Assembly: GCF_963676325.1 (NCBI RefSeq)
Contig: NZ_OY781099.1
Location: 310,001 to 374,000, forward strand
Direction: 5' to 3'
DNA length: 64,000 nucleotides
DNA from: an uncultured Bacteroides sp.
GTDB lineage: Bacteria > Bacteroidota > Bacteroidia > Bacteroidales > Bacteroidaceae
Positions 7,381 to 14,209 of this stretch are shown here, one piece after another. The number at the start of each line of letters is the position of its first letter. Position 1 is the first letter of the stretch. The position numbers were made by a program, and so were the translations under genes. Below the pieces are notes generated by a model, which saw nothing but the letters and a program-made list of their open reading frames with translations, did not search any database and was not told where the DNA came from.

Positions 7381-9295
7381 GTTCGCCCAGCACGAACTAT
7401 TTACTTTAGGGTGCAAGTCCCGAACACGCCATTATAGCTGGAAGTGTTAGCTTACGGCAAGGGTGTCCATTGCGAAGTGGAATCTGAAGGAAGCCTGCGG
7501 CAAATTCCCGGTCTGACGAACAGAAACCGGATATAAGGCTCAAAATACATGGATGAGTTTGCTAATTAAAACAAAGTCCTGTGCTATATAGATGTATGCG
7601 AGTAAATCCGGCAGATATATGGGAAGAAAGTAGTAGTTAATAACTGGGGAGATCTCACGGACGTGTGGATGCTTTTCTTTTCAGAAACATGGATAACAAT
7701 TGTCGTGAGAAGTCAGCCGAGGACATAGTACCCGATTTAGATTGACCATTCGGGGAAGGTCTGAACCTTATCTAAGTGAGAAGTAAATGAATGTAACCTT
7801 ATGAAGGGAAGAATGCAGAAAATATCAGCAACGAATGATAGCTGCCCGCAAAAGAATAGGACGGAATCCGAATGCTATGCGGGAGTGCAGACTTTTATAG
7901 GGATTACTGAAAACAACCTCACGGAAGTGCATTTTACAAAAGATGATTTACTGGAACGTATCTTGTCGCCTGCCAATTTGAACAAGGCTTATAAACAGGT
8001 CGTATCGAATGGTGGCAGTGGAGGTGTCGATAAGATGGAAACGGAAGAACTTCTTCCGTTTCTGAAACTCCATAAAGATGAACTGGTAACATCTTTAATG
8101 GATGGTAATTACCATCCTAATCCAGTCCGTAGGGTAGAAATCCCTAAGGAGAATGGCAAGAAGCGCCAGCTTGGTATCCCTACCGTAGTTGACCGTCTTA
8201 TTCAACAAGCCATATCCCAAATTTTATCTCCGATTTATGAACGAGAATTCAGTAACAACAGCTTCGGTTTTCGTCCGAAACGCAGTGCGCATAAAGCGCT
8301 GCGAACAGCCCAGAACTATATTAATGCAGGCAATAAATATGCGGTTGATTTAGATCTGGAGCATTTTTTCGACACAGTCAACCAAAGCAAGCTGATAGAA
8401 ATTCTTTCCCGCAGGATAAAAGATGGGAGAGTGATTTCTCTTATCCATAAATATCTCCGCGCGGGAATTATAATTGGTCATAAATTTGAGGAAAGCAGTC
8501 GGGGAGTTCCTCAAGGTGGTCCCCTTAGTCCGCTACTGAGCAATATAATGCTCAATGAACTGGATAAAGAGCTGGAACGCCGAGGACATCCATTTGTCCG
8601 CTATGCAGATGATTGCATGATATTTTGCAAAAGTAAACGCTCTGCCAGTCGTACGATGAAGCACATCATTTGTTTTATCGAAGAAACCCTCTTCCTGAGG
8701 GTAAACCGAGAGAAAACGAAAGCAGGATATGTGCGGGGCATGAAGTTCTTAGGTTACTCCTTTTATAATAGCAAAGGAGGATTTCGCTTATCTGTACACT
8801 CCAAAAGTTACATGAAACTGAAAGTTCGTTTGAAAGAGCTGACAGGTCGCAGTAATGGCATGGGATACAATAAACGCAAATACGAACTTCATCAATTCAT
8901 TCGTGGCTGGATTGAATACTTCAAACTTGCAGACATGCAAAATCATCTGAAGAGGATAGATCAATGGCTCCGTCGCCGGCTTCGTATGTGTATATGGAAA
9001 AGTTGGAAGAATGTCAGTACTCGTATAACCAATCTATTGCGTTGCGGTATTGATAGATGGCATGCTCAGAAATGGGGATATGTGAAAGGTTACTGGCGAA
9101 TAGCTGGCAGCCCGATTCTTAGCTGTGCAATTGATACAGATAAATTGCGAAATGCAGGTTATCCAATGATGTTGGATTATTACAGTAAAATGTATCGTAA
9201 ATAAGGAACCGCCGTATGCGGAACCGCACGTACGGTGGTGTGAGAGGTCGGAAAATGAAATAGGAGGAAACTATTTCATTTTCCTCCTACTCGAT
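7381..9295 (+). mobile_element. Group II intron, IIC-like, copy 1
   Basis: A retroelement of about 1.92 kb: a structured 5' part (about 420 nt), an intron-encoded protein in domain IV, and a 3' ribozyme end. Domain V is seen at about 9207-9240 (CCGCCGTATGCGG...CCGCACGTACGGTGG). Domain VI follows, with a 13-bp stem (GAAAATGAAATAG / CTATTTCATTTTC), ending in CTACTCGAT as in IIC introns. The 5' end reads GTTCGCCCAGC, where GTGCG would be the usual start. Comparison with copy 2 shows identity from 7376 to 9298; exact ends within those limits are inferred. Insertion directly after a terminator stem and the lack of an endonuclease domain both fit class IIC. Confidence 0.88.
7801..9204 (+). CDS. ltrA: Group II intron reverse transcriptase/maturase, copy 1
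   Basis: The 467-residue intron-encoded protein splices the intron (maturase) and copies it into new sites. The reverse transcriptase domain runs from about residue 45 to 310: NGGSGGVDKM, FGFRPKRSAHKAL, the catalytic DLDLEHFFDTV and YADD at residues 268-271. The maturase (X) domain follows, about 330-430, with HQFIRGWIEYF and a basic helix LRRRLRMCIWKSWK. No HNH endonuclease domain is present at the C terminus. The protein sequence is identical to that of copy 2. The gene lies inside ribozyme domain IV and has no separate promoter that I can see. Confidence 0.95.
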   Translation: MKGRMQKISATNDSCPQKNRTESECYAGVQTFIGITENNLTEVHFTKDDLLERILSPANLNKAYKQVVSNGGSGGVDKMETEELLPFLKLHKDELVTSLMDGNYHPNPVRRVEIPKENGKKRQLGIPTVVDRLIQQAISQILSPIYEREFSNNSFGFRPKRSAHKALRTAQNYINAGNKYAVDLDLEHFFDTVNQSKLIEILSRRIKDGRVISLIHKYLRAGIIIGHKFEESSRGVPQGGPLSPLLSNIMLNELDKELERRGHPFVRYADDCMIFCKSKRSASRTMKHIICFIEETLFLRVNREKTKAGYVRGMKFLGYSFYNSKGGFRLSVHSKSYMKLKVRLKELTGRSNGMGYNKRKYELHQFIRGWIEYFKLADMQNHLKRIDQWLRRRLRMCIWKSWKNVSTRITNLLRCGIDRWHAQKWGYVKGYWRIAGSPILSCAIDTDKLRNAGYPMMLDYYSKMYRK

Positions 9296-9317
9296 TTTAA
9301 AAAAAAAGGTGCAAATA

Positions 9318-10190
9318 TTAGGTTTTGTATGAATAGAAGCCACACCCACTCTTAACACCAAGTTTACCCTTTTCAATATATTTATGCAGTAATTCTCTTG
9401 GGCCTGTTGGCAGTGAAGGGTTTAGTGTTGCATAGTATTCTTCAATCTCAAGAATTACATCTAGTCCGATTTGATCCATTTCACGGAAAGGCCCCATGGA
9501 GATGCCGGTATTTACCATAAAAATGCGGTCAATATCTTCGGGCGTTGATATGCCTTCGGCAACAACTTCCAGGCACTCTCTTTTGATAGCAGCCCAAACT
9601 CTGTTGAAGATAAAGCCAATGCTTTCCTTTTGTACTTCAAACGGCACTAATCCTCCATATGTTGGCAGGGTGTCCATTAAAGTGTTAATTACCTCCTGAT
9701 CGGTGAAGCCGCAACTCATAATCTCTACAGCGTTCTGAATAGGTGGCATGTAAAAATGTGCATTAACAACCCTTGTTCTACCTCTCTCGCTCACCTGCTC
9801 TATAAGCTGACTACTTGGGAATGAGGAGGAGTTACTTGCCAGGATTGCATCAATGGGAGCAAACTTGTCGAGGTCGCTAAAAATCTTTTTCTTTAGTTCC
9901 AGCTTTTCCGGTATTGCTTCAAATATGATCCATGCATTCTCTACTGCTTTACATGTATCATCGAAGAGCACAATATGACCTTTGCTTCTGCCCGGAAACC
10001 TGGCGAGCAGATTGGGTAGTTGCTGCTGTATAAAATCATTTGCTTTGCTTCGTTGCTCTGAAGAGGGATCGTAAATCCTGACTTCACCATCCCGGGTTGC
10101 CATCATCAATGCAATGCGCATTCCTAGTGTTCCTGCTCCAATGATTACAATTGGTCTTTCTTTGTAATTTGTTGGTTTTGTATAAGCCAT
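9318..10190 (-). CDS. 3-hydroxyacyl-CoA dehydrogenase family protein (3-hydroxybutyryl-CoA dehydrogenase-like)
   Basis: The 290-residue protein carries an N-terminal NAD-binding fold with VIIGAGTLGMRIALM (GxGxxG), the substrate/coenzyme segment ASNSSSFPSSQL, and a C-terminal 3HCDH domain (about residues 185-288) with FIFNRVWAAIKRECLEVV. Such enzymes oxidise 3-hydroxyacyl-CoA, usually 3-hydroxybutyryl-CoA, with NAD(P). The family catalytic His-Glu pair is probably His126 (VNAHFYMPP) with a nearby acid. It lies 19 bases downstream of the FolD-like gene and is probably cotranscribed; no thiolase or enoyl-CoA hydratase is nearby, so the pathway is unknown. The intron copy 1 end lies just 3' of its stop. 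Confidence 0.85.
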   Translation of the reverse strand: MAYTKPTNYKERPIVIIGAGTLGMRIALMMATRDGEVRIYDPSSEQRSKANDFIQQQLPNLLARFPGRSKGHIVLFDDTCKAVENAWIIFEAIPEKLELKKKIFSDLDKFAPIDAILASNSSSFPSSQLIEQVSERGRTRVVNAHFYMPPIQNAVEIMSCGFTDQEVINTLMDTLPTYGGLVPFEVQKESIGFIFNRVWAAIKRECLEVVAEGISTPEDIDRIFMVNTGISMGPFREMDQIGLDVILEIEEYYATLNPSLPTGPRELLHKYIEKGKLGVKSGCGFYSYKT

Positions 10191-10209
10191 GGCATTTAAT
10201 TCTATACAA

Positions 10210-11136
10210 TTAAGTTTTTAGACTATTCTTAAATGCAATTAAAGCGTTACGCAGTAGCAATGGCAGAACTACAGCTACCACTCCACCGGGAATAGGGACA
10301 ACAACACTCGCAATATCCTTAACTGAATCCACATTGATGCCACCCCTGATAATGGGAACTAATCTACTTGGATCTTCTTTACTGGGGATTTCTTTTACTA
10401 AGTTTGAATAAACGTCAACAATGCAGACACCTGGCTTGAGCCATTCAGCCTTTATATATTCAGGATTCTTAGTTACAACAACTAAAATGTCTGCTCTTTT
10501 GCAATAGTCAATCATGTTTTTGGAATTCTTATTAATGATTGCCAGGGAGCAGTCGTGAGGTACGGCTTGAGAGGCTGCCGTTTTTACAACCATATAGGTC
10601 AATGGGTTTGATACGAATTCATCGTCTAAAACAAATACCCATTCCTGATCTTTCTTTAGCTGAACTTCCGCATCTTTAAACAGCTCAGATAGGGCTGTGG
10701 GCAGACACATAGGATATTTATTTGTCTGTATGTCCGGTATTAAAGTGCTTAGCATGTTTTCCGGATGAAAACCTTCTACTTCTTTATCCCGGTTTATTTT
10801 ATTTATAATCCGGATTGGATTTAAATGTGGGGGTAGGGGTTGCAGAAGAACAATAGCATGTATGTCATTATTGCTGTTCAATTTATCAATTAAGCTAAAC
10901 ATTTCTTCTTCTGTAGCATCATCGGTTTTTATTTCCTTAAACACTTTGAATCCAGCTGCCTCTGCCAGTTGAACATGAAGAGGAATAACATACTTTGATA
11001 AAGGAACACCTGAAAATCCAATAAATGCAATTCCCGGCACTTTATTATATTTTGCTTTGAGTTCCGTTATTTCGCTTTTTACTTCATTAAAGATTTTCTC
11101 TTTAATGAAATCTCCTTTAATGATTTTAGCTTCCAT
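10210..11136 (-). CDS. FolD-like protein with degenerate active site
   Basis: Overall shape and length (308 residues) match the bifunctional methylene-tetrahydrofolate dehydrogenase/cyclohydrolase FolD. Recognisable parts are the IHAIVLLQPLPPHLN block (FolD VQLPLP), RDKEVEGFHPEN (FolD KDVDGFHP) and PGGVVAVVLPLLLRN (FolD PGGVGPMT). Key features are changed, however. The Tyr-x3-Lys catalytic motif reads Y49-VIP-L53, so the essential lysine is absent. The PCTPxG segment reads MCLPTA, and the dinucleotide loop GRSxxVGxP reads LDDEFVSNP. It is therefore likely a FolD paralogue with a new or lost activity, not the cell's main folD. It is paired with a 3-hydroxyacyl-CoA dehydrogenase gene. Confidence 0.75.
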   Translation of the reverse strand: MEAKIIKGDFIKEKIFNEVKSEITELKAKYNKVPGIAFIGFSGVPLSKYVIPLHVQLAEAAGFKVFKEIKTDDATEEEMFSLIDKLNSNNDIHAIVLLQPLPPHLNPIRIINKINRDKEVEGFHPENMLSTLIPDIQTNKYPMCLPTALSELFKDAEVQLKKDQEWVFVLDDEFVSNPLTYMVVKTAASQAVPHDCSLAIINKNSKNMIDYCKRADILVVVTKNPEYIKAEWLKPGVCIVDVYSNLVKEIPSKEDPSRLVPIIRGGINVDSVKDIASVVVPIPGGVVAVVLPLLLRNALIAFKNSLKT

Positions 11137-11285
11137 AATGTCCTGTTTAAGCCGTACTTAATTCCGTATTTATTTTACATAACCAGACGATAAATATTTC
11201 GCCTTTATATATAACAACAGAGTCTGAAACTAAGTTCTGAAAGGACTATTTGTTTATGCAGTTTTATATTTCTGAGGAAGTATAC

Positions 11286-12011
11286 CTACGCTTTACCTAA
11301 TTCGCTTATCATGGTTATGGTAAATATCATACCGATGATGCAGCATAATGTGATCAATAGAAGATTGAGGATTCTTGCTTTTGGCTTGCTCGATTTATGC
11401 AGGTTAGAATTAACGTATTCTTTAAAGAAAAGATAGAGTGCGGGAACTGATGAACTGGCTAAAAGAAAGTCTTCCGGTATCTTAAAGAAATATACTTTAG
11501 TAAAACCAATCAACGCCCAATGAGTTAAAAAGAGAACTAGGAAGATATTTACTTTTTTTGAGAATGCCAGCAACAGTCCGATAGTAAATACTGCAACGGA
11601 GCAGGGCATAACGGGAGATGTCATTATTGGGAAATGAAGGCCACGAACCAGAGAGAATAATGGATAAATTAATGGAAGCAGACAAAGTAGTATTGATAGC
11701 TTATCATATTTATAGGTTCGTTCAAAAGGCGTATGGCCAATGAATAAATCGTATAACCAGAAGAGAACCATTATCCCCCAGAATATAGCAAAAATATTAT
11801 TAAAACTTCTTGGTTCACAATAGATGTAGTAGTAAACTATTGCAATCCATGCATTAAGAAATGCGAGAAAAATTTTCATGGCATACTTCACCGCCTTTGT
11901 GGGATGCCTGAATAAAGAGATGGTTAATGCAATTGCAATAATTGTTATCAATATCTGATAAACCCAGGTTCCGGCATTATATTGGCCAATTGTATTCCAG
12001 AAAATTTCCAT
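11286..12011 (-). CDS. DUF6064-like integral membrane protein
   Basis: The 241-residue, very hydrophobic protein has about seven predicted membrane helices, starting near residue 17 and ending with a helix close to the C terminus. Charged loops such as HTPFERTYKYDK lie between the helices. The N-terminal MEIFWNTIGQYNAGTWVYQ resembles the DUF6064 family. No catalytic motif is visible and no function is assigned. It stands between two other minus-strand genes with gaps of about 150 and 250 bases, so it may be expressed alone. Confidence 0.65.
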   Translation of the reverse strand: MEIFWNTIGQYNAGTWVYQILITIIAIALTISLFRHPTKAVKYAMKIFLAFLNAWIAIVYYYIYCEPRSFNNIFAIFWGIMVLFWLYDLFIGHTPFERTYKYDKLSILLCLLPLIYPLFSLVRGLHFPIMTSPVMPCSVAVFTIGLLLAFSKKVNIFLVLFLTHWALIGFTKVYFFKIPEDFLLASSSVPALYLFFKEYVNSNLHKSSKPKARILNLLLITLCCIIGMIFTITMISELGKA

Positions 12012-12257
12012 ATATTCTTAATTCGTTATATTGTTGCTTCTTCTCATTTTAATGATATGCTATAGCCACGAAATTAAGAAAACAGGAACTTTGGCAATTG
12101 CGGCTATCTATTTTCTTTGTTTTTCTTTCCTTCTCAGGTTCAATAAGGTATAGCAATTTGGGGCGGCAAAATTACGAATATATTTTCCCTGTCACAAATA
12201 TTAAAGAATATAATCTCAGACTTTTCTTCTTATTCTGTTTTGGTGAGGTACATGTGT

Positions 12258-13031
12258 TTAGAGTTGCTGATCAGAAGAGTTTTTAATTCTGTTCTTATAT
12301 TTTTCTCTATCCCAAACAAATTTTAGTTTCATAGCATCAGATTTGCATACCTCAACGCATTTGCCACAAAGTATACATTCTGAGTTTGTAACTAACCCTT
12401 CGTTGTTTTTTATATAATCAACAATTGGTATTCCAAGCAGACATTCTTTTTCGCACTTTCTGCATAGCGTACATTTGTTTGTGTCAACTACTGAAATAAG
12501 TCGGGAATAGTTAGCTCCTCTGGAGTATAGTGTTCCCATGACGCATAGATTTTTGCAGGCCCACCTTTTATCAAGGAATAATCCAACAATGATTGCAGAG
12601 AGAGTATCTGTCATCCATACTATTTTATAATGCATATTAAAGTCCAGCTTAAGGAAAGCGGGGATTACAGCAAAATCATGGGTTATTCCGCGTTCACTAT
12701 TTAAATAATAGAACGAAAATGCAGATATAAAGAATGGTATAAGAATGAGTGATCTAACCCATAATTTGGGCTTCTTCCATTTCGTCTTGAAGAAAGAATG
12801 CTTTCCTGAAAAGTCAACAGTGGTACCCATGAAACAGAACCAACCGCATCCTACTCTGCCAACCAAAGGAGAAAGAAGGATAAACGCCATCCAGATTATC
12901 ATAACGGATGTTATTACTCCCCAATAAATGGAGTGCCATATAAATCCAATTGCAAAGAACTGAAAGAAAACAGGAGTTATTAGCAAAAACATAAGTCTTG
13001 TTAAGAAATTAAATGAATAGATTCTTTTCAT
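12258..13031 (-). CDS. NapH-like 4Fe-4S membrane ferredoxin protein
   Basis: The 257-residue protein has four to five membrane segments in its first 170 residues, including VGCGWFCFMGTTVDFSGKH, which corresponds to the CGWxCPxG motif of the NapH/NosR/CcoG group. The cytoplasmic C terminus carries two [4Fe-4S] motifs, CTLCRKCEKEC and CILCGKCVEVC. Such proteins move electrons through the membrane to a periplasmic partner or help assemble a metalloenzyme. No reductase partner is adjacent, so its role here is open. The start at 13031 gives a sensible first transmembrane helix. Confidence 0.8.
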   Translation of the reverse strand: MKRIYSFNFLTRLMFLLITPVFFQFFAIGFIWHSIYWGVITSVMIIWMAFILLSPLVGRVGCGWFCFMGTTVDFSGKHSFFKTKWKKPKLWVRSLILIPFFISAFSFYYLNSERGITHDFAVIPAFLKLDFNMHYKIVWMTDTLSAIIVGLFLDKRWACKNLCVMGTLYSRGANYSRLISVVDTNKCTLCRKCEKECLLGIPIVDYIKNNEGLVTNSECILCGKCVEVCKSDAMKLKFVWDREKYKNRIKNSSDQQL

Positions 13032-13239
13032 ACAAATATATTTTTTTGATTTACACTAGCATTGTTACTAATAACTCGATTATATGGAGACTATGGATAT
13101 TCCATATTCTAACATGAGTTATATTTAGGCCCTTGTTAGCGATGCCGCTTTGATTAATTACTGACAAAGATAATTGTTTTGTGGCTATTTAGTTAATCTC
13201 TTAGTTAAATATTTTTTATATTTTCCATGCAGAAAAAGA

Positions 13240-13423
13240 AAAATCATCTGCTACCTGCTACTAAATTGTTTCAATATATTGTATATTAGATGATTATCTA
13301 GTAGTAGATCCGCAGGGTTGGTAGCAGATAAATTGAGTTTAGTAGCAGATGATTTTGCATCTGCTACAAGCTACATTGTTGTATATAAGCTTCTTGGCTT
13401 TGAAATAGTGGGAGGTAGCAGAT
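13240..13423. repeat. GTAGCAGAT inverted-repeat cluster
   Basis: The 9-mer GTAGCAGAT or its complement occurs five times: 13246-13254 (-), 13321-13329 (+), 13342-13350 (+), 13359-13367 (-) and 13415-13423 (+). A perfect 15-bp inverted repeat pairs 13240-13254 with 13342-13356. A competing 10-bp hairpin pairs 13342-13351 with 13358-13367 around the loop ATTTTG. The two foldings exclude each other. The spacing is irregular, unlike the neighbouring array. Confidence 0.8.
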
Positions 13424-13610
13424 CGAGATGCGTTTTTCTTTATTTTGTTGAGGCTGAAGAGGAAAGATATAGATACTTTTTGAAGATCACCAGCTTCTGA
13501 CAACGAGTGTCTGAGAATAAAATATGAAGTATGCTAATATGTCACTTTGTTAAGTTACTTTTTTGATGCACTGCTTTTATAAATTGTTTTAGATATATGT
13601 TGGATGGTGC

Positions 13611-13695
13611 TTAGATGTATATCTAATGATATCTTTGATGTATATCTAAGCATACGTTTGATATACATCAAACACTCACTTTGATATATATCAAA
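13611..13695. repeat. Four-unit palindrome array, exact 23-bp period
   Basis: Four 16-bp units start at 13611, 13634, 13657 and 13680, exactly 23 bases apart, separated by unrelated 7-nt spacers (tgatatc, gcatacg, cactcac). The units read TTAGATGTATATCTAA, TTTGATGTATATCTAA, TTTGATATACATCAAA and TTTGATATATATCAAA; each is a full or near palindrome with TTTGAT or TTAGAT arms. No cas genes or long spacers are present. Function unknown. Confidence 0.85.
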
Positions 13696-13879
13696 ATATT
13701 AATGTATCGGATTAGATTATAGAAATCTCTATTTATATTATTTATTTTCACTGTTTTATCTAAATTAACTGACAACGATCATTAATGGTATAGTCTTTGC
13801 TTCATTGGAACTGTTCGCAATTTTAAAACGAACTGTTATTAATTTATATATATAATTTCAACTTTAAATTTTTAGAAAA

Positions 13880-13996
13880 ATGGGAGCTGCAGGAAACAAG
13901 AAGCCTAAAAAAGGGGCTGACAAGCCAAAAGTTAAATCAGAGTATCAACTGGAAAAATCTACTGAAGGCGGGAAGCATAAAAAGGAAAAGCAATAA
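13880..13996 (+). CDS. Small lysine-rich protein, 38 residues
   Basis: The ORF MGAAGNKKPKKGADKPKVKS... ends in KHKKEKQ and contains 12 lysines in 38 residues, with no hydrophobic segment. A terminator with a 13-bp stem lies 18 bases after the stop, and an AT-rich leader precedes it, so it looks like an independent transcription unit. It resembles small basic proteins of Bacteroidota in composition only. A nucleic-acid-binding role is possible from charge alone. I do not recognise a family. Confidence 0.6.
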   Translation: MGAAGNKKPKKGADKPKVKSEYQLEKSTEGGKHKKEKQ

Positions 13997-14013
13997 TTCC
14001 TTGTTCTTACTCT

Positions 14014-14060
14014 AAAAATAATCCATTGAAATAGTATATTTTGATGGATTATTTTTTTTA
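14014..14060 (+). terminator. Terminator of the 38-residue protein gene
   Basis: A perfect 13-bp stem (AAAAATAATCCAT at 14014-14026 with 14044-14056) is followed by further T residues. Confidence 0.85.
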
Positions 14061-14158
14061 GCCTTATTTCACTTATCTTTCTGCTTAATAGTATCATAAA
14101 CAACAAAAAGTATAATAATCCCATCAAATTATAAACCGTTATTGTATCTTGCATTCTC

Positions 14159-14166
14159 TATTTTTG
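14159..14166 (+). promoter_or_regulatory. Candidate promoter of the esterase-GH105 gene
   Basis: TATTTTTG matches TAnnTTTG, 44 bases before the start codon at 14210. No TTTG is obvious at -33, which would fit activator-dependent expression. Confidence 0.4.
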
Positions 14167-14209
14167 TAAAGTCAAGTGTTTTGTATAAACTAAAAAGACA
14201 GATACTGTT

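Larger units (their letters stand above)
13032..14209. other. Repeat-rich intergenic region with one short gene
   Basis: This stretch of nearly 1.2 kb holds a GTAGCAGAT inverted-repeat cluster (13240-13423), a four-unit palindrome array (13611-13695), a GTTCG...CGAAC hairpin (13813-13833), a 38-codon gene with its own terminator (13880-14060) and the promoter of the next gene. Outside these elements the sequence is AT-rich, with nothing else I can support. Confidence 0.7.

Noticed and set aside
7381..9295. Insertion sequence instead of group II intron
   Set aside because: No terminal inverted repeats or target duplication, and domain V/VI ribozyme structure with a maturase is visible.
13318..13500. 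60-codon ORF in the GTAGCAGAT cluster
   Set aside because: Its codons are produced by the repeated 9-mer (repeated VADKLSLVADD), which explains the open frame without selection for protein.
13611..13695. CRISPR array
   Set aside because: Units of 16 bp with 7-nt spacers are far too short, the number of units is four at every locus, and no cas gene is in the window.
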